Assembly: GCF_000801105.2 (NCBI RefSeq)
Contig: NC_079516.1
Span: 10,974,001 to 11,038,000 of the forward strand
DNA: 64,000 bases
Source of the DNA: Raphanus sativus
Taxonomy: Eukaryota > Streptophyta > Magnoliopsida > Brassicales > Brassicaceae
Direction: 5' to 3'
Positions 23,014 to 34,876 of the stretch are shown here, piece by piece. The position numbers and the translations under genes were made by a program. Positions within the stretch are counted from its first letter, which is position 1; each line of letters begins with the position of its first letter. The notes under the pieces were generated by a model that worked only from the letters and a program-made list of their open reading frames with translations, was not told the origin of the DNA and made no database searches.

Positions 23014-23970
23014 TTATCTCTTATAACAAATGACAATGGTCATATATATATAGGGGGGAGTAAGTCGGTTGTGACTTACCTACCAAAGAAATAAGATAAT
23101 TTAATACTAATCTAATGTTAATTATCTTTGTATTTATCTCATTTATAATAGTATTTAATTTTTTTTTAAACAAAATATATTGCAAGATATAAAACTTAAT
23201 TATATTAAATATGATGTGGAAAAAATGATGTAGTATAAAAAGGTAAAATTTTTGGGTGTTGAAAAATAATCACCATCGTACAATAGTCTGACTTAACCAA
23301 ATTGTTTGTTAGGTTGGGTTGATCATAGGCCGAGTGTCTTTACTAAGTAATTCTTTTACTGATTCTTCTTTTTATGATGTAGATAATAAATAATTATGTG
23401 GATTGGAACGATGGAATAAAGAGGCTATCCAAGATCGGATATGTATGAAGAAAGAGGTTAATTTGAGAATTTCTAAAACTTTTATATTATAGCTCATGTG
23501 TTTTACTATTTTGGTATGTATTTTACTATTTTGGTCTTGAACTTCATTAACAAAGATTTAGATTTTTATACATATTCAACGATTTTTGTTCAGTTTGTAC
23601 TTACAATTTTTATTGGTGTTTTTCCCATAGATTCTAGGATGGTATGAGAATCATCTACATTTGCCCAACATTATGCAATTCAATTCCTAAAATAAACCAA
23701 ACTAAGAACCGACATGTTTATACTTTACCTCAAAATCAATATTTACCATATACTATTACCATTTGGTTATGTGTGTTATTTAGTACCCAATAATAGTGAC
23801 TAATTTGTTGCCACAGGATATTTGTGATCAAAATAATAGCTAATTCAGAGTGTATATTTATCACAAAATTTTACTATATAGTCCAATACTATAGTTTGAT
23901 ATGTGGCTAAATTCAACCTTTTTTTATCTTCTTTATTATATAAAAAAATCAATTCTGTTACTAATGTTTG
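23014..23970. other. AT-rich spacer
   Basis: No gene or repeat boundary recognised. The stretch lies between the Helitron end and a LINE remnant. Confidence 0.4.
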
Positions 23971-24400
23971 AAGTGGTCTGGGAATCCAAATCCGTATAGA
24001 ACAACGAACAAAAACTAAACACATATAAAAAGCACAAACTGTATTAACTAAACCATCCGCTGTCCAGTTATGCTCCCTTGGTATGTGTTTCATTTTGAAC
24101 TCTTGAAATATTTGCTGTAGACATGCCACCTCTCCTAGCTCCATCAAAAAATTTGAACATGCTTTCGGGTCTTCAAATCAATATGATATCCTTATAATTT
24201 ATCTCAAACTGCTGATAAGTTGCGTGCTACACCATGTTTGCTTTTAGTTCTAGTTCTGAGTACACAAAAAACAGAAGATTTTCTTTGTTTTGCAATTCTA
24301 AAAGTTGTTCATTCTCAAATCAATTTAGCAAATATTTAGTCATATCCACAAAACTGTGATTCTGAGATCCAAGATCCATCTACCAACAAATGTTTTCTAA
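23971..24400 (-). mobile_element. Second LINE RNase H remnant
   Basis: On the minus strand the segment around 24050-24130 reads FKMKHIPREHNWTADGL, the conserved end of the RNase H domain of plant L1-type LINE ORF2. IRIWIPRPLQTLV follows near 23970-24000. Upstream segments (24130-24390) are RNase H-like but broken by stops. It is a short, decayed 3' piece, clearly different in sequence from the 17.7-18.4 kb remnant. Confidence 0.65.
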
Positions 24401-26999
24401 GCTTACGATTTGTATGTTCCTTGCCTAATATTGGATTTATATATCTCCTAAAAATTCTGTATTGTATCTATTTTTGAAACTATTTGTCATGAAATACTTG
24501 GCTACAATGTATTTTATATAGGTTTTCATGAACATCAATACAATTTTTTAAAAATACAAATCTACCACTTTAGATCAATTTGCAATAGTTTTTATATAGT
24601 GATGGTCTCTTTCTCTTCCCACTTATCTTATGTTAAACAAGTAAGCTTCACACATACGCATTGATAATATAAAAATATTGGTCAAGTCTACCATATAGAT
24701 ATTAATTACATAAAGTACATAAACAAGTAGGGGTATTTATCATATAAAGTGATTAATGTTTATTAACATACCGAAAAAAGAAGAATAAAAGTCACAAGGT
24801 TGTGGAAAGATAGGGGCCGCCACAGCCTGGATTTGGAACAAGAAAATTGGATTTAAGTTTGTTTCTTTAGAGACATGTTGGAGAAGATATATAAATTCGA
24901 GATTGCATTTGTGTTTTGTCATCTTGTGAACCTATAAAATATAAAATGTACAGAAATATAAGAAAATAATATTAATATTTATTTGGTTATCAACTTGGCC
25001 CATGTTGTTGCACTTTACGTTAGGTAACAGATCAATTCCAACTCACCAATCATTATTATAAAAAAAAAAGTAAATGTATAAATAAATGCCCCATATGCTT
25101 AAAAAACATGATCTTCGACAAAAGATCCTCTTTCCTTTGTGTAGTGTTTATGACGTGTAAACTGTAACTAGGTTAATATCTTTGTCCGTCTATGCTCTTT
25201 TGTCTATTATAACATCTTCTTATATATTTTACAAGTAGCAAGAAAATTATTACTCTCAATTAGACGTTGAGTAAATATTTTTTTCCCATAAATATGACGA
25301 ATTAGTATTGCTAGTCAAATAGAAACGAGTAAACAGGATTCAGATTTGATATCATAAAATATCTAAGTTAAATTATAATATTTTTAATCAATTTGATGAA
25401 ATTTTGAAGATTTTCACTTTCGACCCGATGAACCGTCTACGTGTCTTTTACGCCTAGTCAATTCTGAAGAACACTTATCTTCCCCAGCTGCTGGTATAGA
25501 GTTAGCTGGGGCTTCTGCTTCGAGTCATGTCATGATCGTACACTCGACGAAAACGCTTTACGTTAATTTATTAAAATGGTTGAATCGAGAAAGTTATTTT
25601 AAAATAAAAAATTCTGTTAATTTATCAAAATATTTGAATCGAAAAAGTTATTATAACTGTATAATTAGTCTTGGAAAAAAAATTAGAACCGAAAAACCAA
25701 ACATGAAGATGATCAAAATACCCGAAACCAAAATTGAACTGAAATCCTCAAATACTAGAATGGTTCATATATTCTACATCCAAAATAACCAGAATTAAAA
25801 CCAGACCGAAAAATGAATAGATATCCAAAAACCCAAAAAAAAAGTTTAAACATTCTGATATAAGGTAAAATGTCATCAAACCCACTCGAACTCATAGGAA
25901 GAATGAAAACATTGTTACCACCAGACCACATTATATTTTATCTACTCTCTTCTCTCTTATATTATAAATATACAGTAGAAAATTTATAAACTAATACTTG
26001 GTAAATTAATAAACACGATAAATGAATAAATATTTCTGGTCTCAAGTTGGGTTTGTGTAAATTATTACATAATTTGATAAAATAATAAGATAATAATATT
26101 TAAAAAAATCTAGTTAAATATATAGTCCCATTGAAACTATAAATTAATAATTACAATATATGTAAATTTTATACATACACAAGTAAATCATTTTATTGTT
26201 TATTAATCTTCAAAATGAATTGTATCTCTAATTTTTATTTTTCATTTCAATATTTTGGTGTTACTATATCGAATTACATATATAAACTCATTTGTATACT
26301 TCAATATGCATTCAACATACATAAAATGTATCAAATAGTCTAATATAAATAGATCAAATTTAAACCTATAAAGTTTGGACTAATATATAATACCAAGAAA
26401 TAAAATAATTTTTCCTTTTTAAAAATAAAAAGAAAATATTTTTAAAATCATAACTCTAAAAAGGATTTTTTAAAAAATTAATAGCTTTATAAATTAATAA
26501 AATATTAAAGTCCTAACTTTATTAATTTATAGAGTTTTACTATATAAAATATTTTTATATTAAAATACATTAAATATTTATAAAATTAACATCTTAGTAA
26601 TTCGAACTCGACGAATATGCAAGTGTGTAACCATTAGACCACTTAAATTAACATGTTAACTAAAATCAAATCTAAACCAAATCGAAATCGAATCAAAATC
26701 TTATAAGTATCTATTAGATATAAAAATGATCTATCCGATATACTTCGAACCTAATAGTTTCTATCCAAACCGAGCCAAAAATCTGAATGCATAGGGCTAT
26801 TTACTACTTGTTGCTAAGTAACTGGAACTTAAAGAAAAAAAAAAGTAACTAGAACTTTTAAATCACAAAGCGCGGAAACAAACATATGGGGAAAACATTA
26901 AATTTGATAAAAGTATGTGGGACGACTTTTTAAATACAAAAAGAAAGAAAAACAAAAGGGTCTTAAAGCGTTCGTGATTTATCTTCCTTCCTTCCTTCC
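24401..26999. other. AT-rich spacer; possible tRNA-derived SINE piece
   Basis: No protein-coding gene is supported. A tRNA-like segment on the minus strand at about 26585-26645 is described under findings. 25530-25800 holds degenerate ACCGAAA-type repeats typical of decayed elements. Confidence 0.4.
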
Positions 27000-27006
27000 T
27001 TCCTTC
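26988..27006. repeat. (CCTT)n microsatellite in the bZIP leader
   Basis: About five copies of CTTC/CCTT just before the likely first (non-coding) exon of the bZIP gene. Confidence 0.85.
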
Positions 27007-27727
27007 AACGATAAGACATAGAGGCGGAAGATCTCCGGTTAACGGAACGATTTCAGATCCATTTAGTCTTGTCTCAAGGCTCGATTGCTTCCTTCTTTCT
27101 CCAACTGGTTAGTTTGTCCTTTTAGAAAAGAAAATACTTCTCCGATGAATCTGTCTGTGTATATACTTTCGGGTTTATTTACTTTTCTTTTTTAACGGAA
27201 TCTTGATTTTTTTTTTTTTTTGCATTTAATTGATTGGTTTGTTATAACTGATGCGGGAAAAAGGAAAAAGGTTATTTGATTAATGTTGGTGATGAAGAGG
27301 ATTGTTAGATAATTAAGAAGCTTGTAAATCACTGTTATGAGTCTTAAAACAATATGATAACTTGTCTTAACGAGAAAACAACTTGAATGCTGAGTGGACT
27401 AAAAAGTTCAATCAGTTACTGTTGCATTGATCTGCCTTTGATTTTTTTTTTTTTTATCCTAAGCCTTTTTTAGTTTTTACTTTTTTGTCTGCTTAGTTAT
27501 GTTCTGTTTATGTTACTGTTACAGAGTTTTAAGCCAAACTTAAAAGAACAGCTGCTTTGTTGGGGTTGATGCAATGGTTTAAATAGTTAGACCCTTTTTT
27601 TTTCCTTTTGATCTTTGTTTGTTTGCATTTCAATATGCAAGCTTTGTTTTAGTGATGTTCTTTTTTTTTTTCAAATTAGTAATCAATCTTTTTTTACTGT
27701 TTATTTTTTGGGGAGGAAAGAGTGACA

Positions 27728-29010
27728 ATGGCTGGAACCAAGGGATCAGAGAGTGTTAGGAGTTTGATGTACCCAGGGAAAAGTGCTTTGCTCCCTCCAA
27801 AGATCCCCTTTCCTAGCGTTTCAGCATCCTATTCTGACTACGTTCCCTGTGGTTTGATGGGTTCTTCAAGGCAAGGTCACAAGGTTAGTATTGAGAAAGC
27901 TCACCACCACCACCACCAGCGGACTTCCTCTGAGAGCCATTTGGTAGAAGAGCTTCCTTTTTGGCTTGATGATCTTCTCAACGAGCCTGAGACCCCTGCT
28001 TCTCGCAAATCTGGTCATAGGCGTTCAGCAAGCGACTCTTATGCTTACCTAGACGTGTCTAATGCTACAAACTTAACTGATTTCAGCTCTAGGAATCAAG
28101 TTTCTTCTATTCAAAGAGGAATTCAAGAGTCCCAGGACGCTTCCTTTTACGCTGATAGTAGTTTCCTAAAGCAGAGGAGTCGTCAACTGGTGCCATCTGG
28201 GCCTCCTCTTCCTTCTTGGCTACCTTCCACTGGAGCATCGTATATGTCTCAAGATGCAACAGCAGACTATGCAGAAGCTCAGCCTGTCACGTATGAGGCT
28301 GACAATAATACAAAACGAGCCAAACAGTATGTCACATCTTCACTACTATTGATTTGTGATCTTCTATGTCCTGTAGTGAGAGATGAGTGATGAAATGATC
28401 ATAACATGGTTACTTGCAGGCAATTTGCACAACGATCACGGGTTCGTAAGCTCCAGTACATATCCGAGCTAGAAAGGAATGTGCAATCATTGCAGGTAAT
28501 GCTGAACTTTCATTTGTAAAGAAATTGTATTTTGGGGAGCACTGACTTGTTGGTTTCTATAGGCAGAAGGCTCCAAAGTTTCAGCTGAGCTTGATTTTCT
28601 CAATCAGCGGAATCTTATTCTGAGTATGGAAAACAAAGCTCTTAAGCACCGCCTTGAAAGTATAGCTCAGGAGAAACTGATCAAGCAATGTAAGTTTCTT
28701 ACAATCATCCAACAAAATGTTCTCTTAGTTTCTTTTACATCCAATGTTTAATACTGTAGCAGAGTAGTATTAGTTCTATGGCTCATGAGTTCTCTATCAT
28801 CCAGTGGAACAAGAGGTGCTGGAAAGGGAGATTGGAAGACTACGAGCTCTGTATCAACAGCAACAACAGCATACTCGTCAACAATCAGCAAGTCACAAAC
28901 GTGCCACTAGCAAAGATCTGGACGCTCAGTTCTCGAGTCTTTCCCTGAACGCTAAAGATTCCAACTGCAGGCGTGACTCTTTATCTGTGATGGGTCAGTT
29001 TCACTTTTAG
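27728..29010 (+). CDS. bZIP protein with atypical basic region
   Basis: Nuclear leucine-zipper protein, At1g58110-like. Four exons join in frame: 27728-28326, 28420-28495, 28563-28689 and 28805-29010, giving 335 residues. The start is the ATG in GACAATGGCTGG. The N-terminus has a His run (HHHHH) and Ser-rich segments; [20 protein letters not shown] and [15 protein letters not shown] resemble group E/I bZIPs. The basic region reads [19 protein letters not shown] and leads into a zipper (Leu-rich, about residues 215-275), then a Gln-rich tail. At the place of the canonical Asn (N-x7-R) there is Lys, so ordinary G-box binding is doubtful; it may act mainly as a dimer partner. A leader intron from about 27110 to about 27718 is likely. 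Confidence 0.92.
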
Positions 29011-30400
29011 TCAGTGTATCTGAGTGTCTCTACCCACCGGTTCATTAGCTCTAAAGGGCCCTGCCGTTTCAACAAGATCAGGCCCCTACTCTATACTCCC
29101 TCCCTTTTTATTACGGTTGATATGTCAGTGCACCTGGTTTCCATTACCTGAAAACCTATAATAGTTCCAGCATATGGCTTGCCTGAGGTGCTTTAGTTCG
29201 AAGATCAGACACATGGCTTCATTTATCTGGTGATTGTTGTCCTGACTTGTGGTGTGGTAACAAAACACTGATCGGTGGAGTTGTACTATGCTATCTACTG
29301 TTTATTTCTTTGTATTTTATGTTACTGCTGCATTCCCTTGGAGTGAATGGTTCATGTAAAGTTGATCACGTTGTAAACTTCCCCCAAGTGTGAAGATAAT
29401 AATTTGATTGCTTGAAAGTTGCCGAATTGGACAATTCAGATCGGAATTCACAGTTGAGCAGGTTTACACTATAGTGATGTGGTTTTTAGAGTTGGATTGA
29501 GAAGTTTTGATGAAAAAATTTGTACTAAAATGATGTTATTTGTTGGATTGGAGATGATCATAGTGTCTCATATGTGATGTTTTCTGATAGAATCATATAT
29601 TGTCCTTTTGTATATGAGAGGGTGTAGTTTCACAATGACAATAACTTTGACAAGTATGTTGTGCATGTATGATGTATGTAGGCTTTTGCCAGCTAGCAAC
29701 TACTAATGTAGTATATACTTTTACTAACTTTTTAGGAAATTACTTCTCAATTAATCAATTTCTCTTTATATTCACGTGTTTGTTTCGCAAATACGAGATA
29801 TTATTTGAATAATGATTGATAGCACCTAATAGCAACGATCGTCTTGGTCTTAGTAAGTTGCATATTTGGTTTGGTTCCCCATGTTATAATACATTGGTTA
29901 GTTCTGTTAAAGTGTTAATTATCATTCAACTATGGCTTAAGCAGTAAGCAGGGCATTGTAAAAAGTGTGTCAACTATTCCTTTCAGGTCAAAAGTTGTCT
30001 CCTTGACACAGGTTGGTCACTGGATATTCGGGACTAAGGTAAGCGTAACTGAAGCCATTCTTAGGATTATCAGTCCTTCTTGTGACATGGATTTGCTTAG
30101 ATGAGTCAGTCGCATGGGACGCTCACTAACATTCTCGTTCTTTTGGATTGATATGAGGATTTCTAAGAGTTTGAGCCCAAGATTTTCATTATCTACCACA
30201 TTTTGAGGTGAAAGACAACCCATAGATACATCTGATTACTTGATAACTACTGAGAAGAAGAACCAAGAGAAAGACACTTTGAAAGTTCCTAAGTGCTGAT
30301 TTACATATAGATATTTCTAATTACTAAAATATCAGAAAAACAAAAAGGGCCAAGAGATCTTTCTTTCTTTGGAAAAACGTTTTTTCATAAGATAGAGAAT
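29011..30400. other. 3' UTR of the bZIP gene and spacer
   Basis: The first roughly 400 bp are probably 3' UTR (moderate GC). The rest is AT-rich with no supported gene. A short minus-strand frame at 30017-30223 was examined and not accepted. Confidence 0.5.
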
Positions 30401-31427
30401 TTAAAAACCAACAGCCGGAGACTGTGTCTTGCCGTCACTCTTCTCTTCCAAGAAGGTCATATCAATATCATCATCGCCACCAATTAGAGGGGAATCAAGC
30501 AGAAGTTGAAGAGCAAAGTCATCATCATCCTTCGTACATGAAGAAGAAGAACAAGAGGCCATGTCAACATCTTTACTACCACACGAATCTGTTGAGCTCT
30601 TTACAAGTGCAGAAGAGGAAGAAGATGGTGTCCGAGAGAAAGGGATTTGACAGCTAGTTGATTCGTACCACGGAGCAAGAGTAGTTGTGAAAGATTCAAC
30701 AATCTCAGAGTTCCAAATGTCAAAGAAGTTATCACAATCCGCACTTGTTTCTCCAGGAAGCCTTGGCTCAGGTTCAAGCGTAGCACTTTCCCATTGAGAC
30801 ATAACACCAGTTGTTGGTGAAGCTTCGGTAGTGGGATCATCAAGATCCAAAAGACTTCTTTTCTTCACGCGACTATTCCATAGGTTCTTGATATCGTTGT
30901 CTGTTCTCCCTGGAAGATGTGTTGCTATAGTAGACCACCTGACGAAACAAACCACAAAAAAAAAAATTGAAACTTTGAAACAGATTTCAGACAAAAAAAA
31001 GAGAAGTAAATACCTGTTGCCGAGACGGGCTTGGAGTTGGAGAATGAGTTTCTCATCCTCGAAGGTGAAAGGACCTCGTTTTATATCTGGGTTTAGATAG
31101 TTTTTCCATCGTAGTCTACAACTCTTTCCACAACGGCGTAACCCTGTTTTTTTTTTTTTTTTTATTTCCCACCCAAACAAGGATTGAGAAGTATTGAAAG
31201 ATGAAAACTTTTTGCTGGCTATGTAAAAGATTGCAACTTTTTTTTCACTCACTACTTAGAATAAAGTCGAAAAAGTTGTTGTGAGTTTTACCAGCGTGCT
31301 TCGGAATTGTATTCCACCTTCCACAGCCGTGTTTCTCGATATGCTTGACGAGAATCTTGTCTTCTTCAGGGGTCCATTGACCTTTCTTCAAACCTTGCTC
31401 GCCACGATAAGCTGCTCTTCGTCCCAT
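30401..31427 (-). CDS. R2R3-MYB transcription factor
   Basis: DNA-binding transcription factor. Three minus-strand exons join in frame: 31427-31292, 31143-31014 and 30938-30401, giving 267 residues. Intron positions are those usual for R2R3-MYBs, falling inside R2 after KHAG and inside R3 after GNR. R2 (about 14-61) begins [20 protein letters not shown] and ends LRWKNYL. R3 (about 67-112) begins [16 protein letters not shown] and ends [12 protein letters not shown]; its first Trp is replaced by Phe, as in most plant R3 repeats. The tail is Ser/Asp-rich, with [30 protein letters not shown] acidic text suggesting an activation region. I could not assign a specific Arabidopsis MYB. The start is ATG 31427-31425. 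Confidence 0.93.
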
Positions 31428-31817
31428 TTTCCTCACCTCAATGGAGAGAGAGTAGAATCACCGACTCAGCAAATAAAATTACTGAATTTTGTGTTTTTAG
31501 AGAGCATTGGCAACCATAAAAGCGCTCTCATTCTAGTCTCTCATACATTTAATAAAAAAATTAAAATTAAATTTAAAATATAAAATGATAAACCAATTAG
31601 AAATAGACATATTATTTTATGAACATTTTTATAAACCAATTAAAATATATATTCTAGCCCCCTTTATATTATTTTATGAGCATTTTTGAAACTAAACTTG
31701 ATCTTATTTGTTATTAACAAAATTGCAATTTCCTATTTAGAAATATCATATTCATTCTCACATTTTTAATTAAATACCATTTATTACTAGACTAGTTACA
31801 TATACTGTTACCAGTCA

Positions 31818-33107
31818 TTAAATTGTGGGAAAATTGTAAATTTAGAACAAAAAAACTAGTATATTGTCCCTATGCCATAATATGAAACATAAGTTGTCCA
31901 ATTAGTATAATTTTTTCAGTAATCCCAATTAAACCCCTAATCTAAACCTAAAACGAGTTTTGTAACCGGTCGTCTTCTTCCCCCCAAACTTTTTGTTCAT
32001 TTTTTTTTGTCTCTTCTTTCAAACAACCGCGACCGTATGAACCTTTTTTCTGACCAAACAGGAAATTAGTAACAGTCTTGACACGAGCCAACCTTAGACT
32101 AGCCTATTTAACTTGGTTTGGACTTTTGTTAATTATCAGAAACATTCATCAGATCAAGAAAAAAACAATCAACCATTTATTCGTTTATTTTATTTTATTT
32201 TATTTTCTGTTCTTTTGTACACATTGTAACTGTGAGAAGAAAATGGTACAGAGGTCAAGTAAACAGTAGATATAATATCTGTATTTTGGGTATATATTTT
32301 GAGTGTACCAGACACATATCTGACACGTACGCATCTTCTTCCCAAGAAATTCAAGTTTTTGGGGTAGTTTAAAAAAAAAATTGTAGAAATCGTGTGTGAT
32401 GAAAGAACACTATTTAAAAAAATAATTTAGGAAATACAAAAGTTATAGAAATTATAGATTTACAATATATTCTCAACAGATTTTGGAGAGATTTATGGAA
32501 AAAATACAATTCGAATTTGGCAGAATACACATTCTAATGTCGGTAGAAGTTAGAAAAACTGTAGATTATGTAATCCAGTTGCGGTAAAATAAAGTATCTT
32601 GGTAGATAAAGCAATCATACTTTCGTAGAGTATAGGTAAATAGGCAGATTTCGTGATTATGTGTCCGTAGATATATTAGAAAATAAAGTTAATGAAATCT
32701 ACCGTAATTCAGAAATTAGGAAAATGGCAGCTGATTTATTCTACGAAGGTAGAATTGTATTTTTCGGTAAGTATTATGTTCTACGAGCTGTAGATATCTA
32801 TGTTGTTAACCGATTATACAATCTACCAGCCGTAGATAGTAGATTATGTTTTCTACCATCCGTAGATCAAAAAATAAAATTGTGAAATACTAATATTTAG
32901 TTAACCAACATATTTTCATATGATTGTTTCTTGTTTATGTACATTTTGAATATTTTTCCATATTTTTCTGACTCTTAAAATAATTGATATGAATTTTTAA
33001 AGTTGATCAGGGGTATATGAGTCAAAAACGGACCAAAAAGAAATTTATGGCAAGGGGACAATGTGGTTGTTTTTTTGTTCCGTTTTGGCAATTTTTTCTT
33101 AAATTGT
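31818..33107. mobile_element. Non-autonomous MULE-like element with 9-bp duplication
   Basis: The direct repeat TTAAATTGT stands at 31818-31826 and 33099-33107. Between them, a 1,272-bp insert (31827-33098) has long inverted ends. The left starts GGGAAAATTGTAAATTTAGA; the right, on minus, starts GAAAAAATTGCCAAAACGGA. Both continue through ACAAAAAAAC and TTGTCCC(C)TTGCCATAA to about 60 bp. Nine-base duplications with long TIRs are the mark of Mutator-like elements. No transposase is present; the interior has repeated GTAGA/TCTAC words and weak short frames only. Confidence 0.88.
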
Positions 33108-33740
33108 AGCGTAACATAATATATTGTATAATTCTTAATAATCCGACTAAATATATGTGAATGATGTTGAAATATCCGATACTCTTATTACAAGTGCAAA
33201 AATATAAGCCTAGTCATGATACTATGATAGACATTCAAACCGGTTAACTAATAATTCGAATAATCTTAACTAAGTATAATATTGTGTAATATAATTATAT
33301 AATTTTATAATTTTATACGTAAAACAAACAAATATAATGATATTTTAACTATGTATATCAGTGTATAAATATTTTATATAATTTTATACGTCAAACAAAC
33401 AAATACAATGATATGATGATGAAATACATTCTTCTTTGCTAAATACAATGATATCATATATTTAGCGGGTGCTTCCAAAATAAAAACATTCTTCTGAGCT
33501 AAATACAAAGATATGAAACGGATTACACAAAATTGGAGTGCTTCCTAAATAATATATCTTAACTAAGTATATCACTGTGTATACGTCAAACAAACAAATA
33601 CAATGATATGATGATGAAATACTTTCTTTTATATATATAGGGTTATGTATTGAGTAATATTTACGACAATATAATGATTCCTGTAATACGGACCTTATAA
33701 ATATTCTTAGTTTTTTTTTTTTTTGCCAAGAAAATAGGGA
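33108..33740. other. AT-rich spacer with short local repeats
   Basis: Copies of GT(C/A)AAACAAACAAAT(A/C)ATGATAT stand at about 33313, 33390 and 33586, and ACATTCTTCT(G/T)(A/T)GCTAAATACAA at about 33427 and 33487. No gene. Confidence 0.6.
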
Positions 33741-33804
33741 TCAGCTTTGTAAATTCTCAATCCAGAGTCCGTTAATGGGCCTAAGGGTAGTAGCAATGCT
33801 CTCA

Positions 33805-34299
33805 CTAGTCGAAATATACGATTTCGGTAGAAACAACTCCAACAAGGGTAAAAAGATCCCTACGGGTTTGAAAAATTGTGGCAGCATCGACCACAACATC
33901 TTCAGGGAACACCACTCGCACTCGTGGGATGCATTCAGTTCCCGCAAGCAAACTCTTCAAGTGTAGAAGCTCTTTAGCAGTTCCTTTATAACCAACAACA
34001 TGCAGCTCCTTGACTTGGAACTGACCAATAGTAACATTGCCTGTGTAACCACCATCCTCCAGACCCTGGATGATTAGTGTTTCAACCTTTGGAGACTGCT
34101 TAAGCAGATATGGCAGCAGTTTCCAACTTTGTTCGTTGTAACTCCCAAAAGATAAGTTAACCAGATTCTTGAACACCGGTAAGACTAGTCGTCCATCTTC
34201 AACACATCGAGAAATCACATCAGCAGAAGCGGGAGAAAGATGCAGGATCTCGACGTTGCTTATCCCTATAATGAGACCCGACAGATCCGGATCTTTGAT
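33805..34299 (-). pseudogene. FBD/LRR F-box gene, C-terminal remnant
   Basis: The minus strand reads SNVEILHLSPASADVISRC, then LPVFKNLVNLSFGSYNEQSW, LLPYLLKQSPKVETLIIQGL and FQVKELHVVGYKGTAKELLH, ending VSTEIVYFD before a TAG at 33805. This is the last LRRs plus FBD domain of the large plant F-box/FBD/LRR family (SCF ubiquitin-ligase adaptors). The F-box and most LRRs are missing. Typical FBD family members carry an exon with CCxxxLxxLxL text that is not present here. Just upstream (34260-34455) the DNA is scrambled by short duplications, so the gene was broken by rearrangement. Confidence 0.8.
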
Positions 34300-34876
34300 C
34301 GTTTTAGAGTAACGAATACTGCTGCCCTTATAATTTTAGGGAATACTGCTGCCCGATCAAACATTCTCAATACATCCCGGAAAGGCTCCAGGCCCGGATG
34401 ATCGTTTTAGAGTAACGAATACTGCTGCCCTTATAATGAGACCCGACAGATCCCTATAATTTTCCCTAACATTTATGAAAAACATTTTATATTGACCAAA
34501 CATATTATTGGGCTAGTTTGGTTAGTTTCCATTTCTTAAAATATTACTTAATGCTACATATATTATTCCAATTAATTATATAAAATGCTACGTATAAGAT
34601 TTTTTTTTACATTTCTTACAATATTATAAAATTAGTTTCCGTTGTGTAGATAAATATAATTATATAACTATTCATATAAAATTAATTTCCATCGTGTAGT
34701 ATAAATATTTTATTTAATTATATAAGAGGGAATTTAATTAGTTTCCATTTCTTACAACATTACTTAATGCTACATATATTATTCTAATTAATTGTCCTAA
34801 ATTAGCGGTGGACCGTATATTTGGATTCACATAAGTTATGTATAAATATTTGAATTGCAATCTATTGATTAACTAA

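Noticed and set aside
25532..25798. 88-codon frame on plus
   Set aside because: Asn/Lys/Ile-rich translation of AT-rich repeat DNA (ACCGAAA words); no homology recognised and no splice context.
30017..30223. Minus-strand frame with a faint kinase-like phrase (AYLSPEYP) in another register
   Set aside because: The resemblance covers only about 10 residues, with no flanking kinase motifs. Too weak to call a gene fragment.
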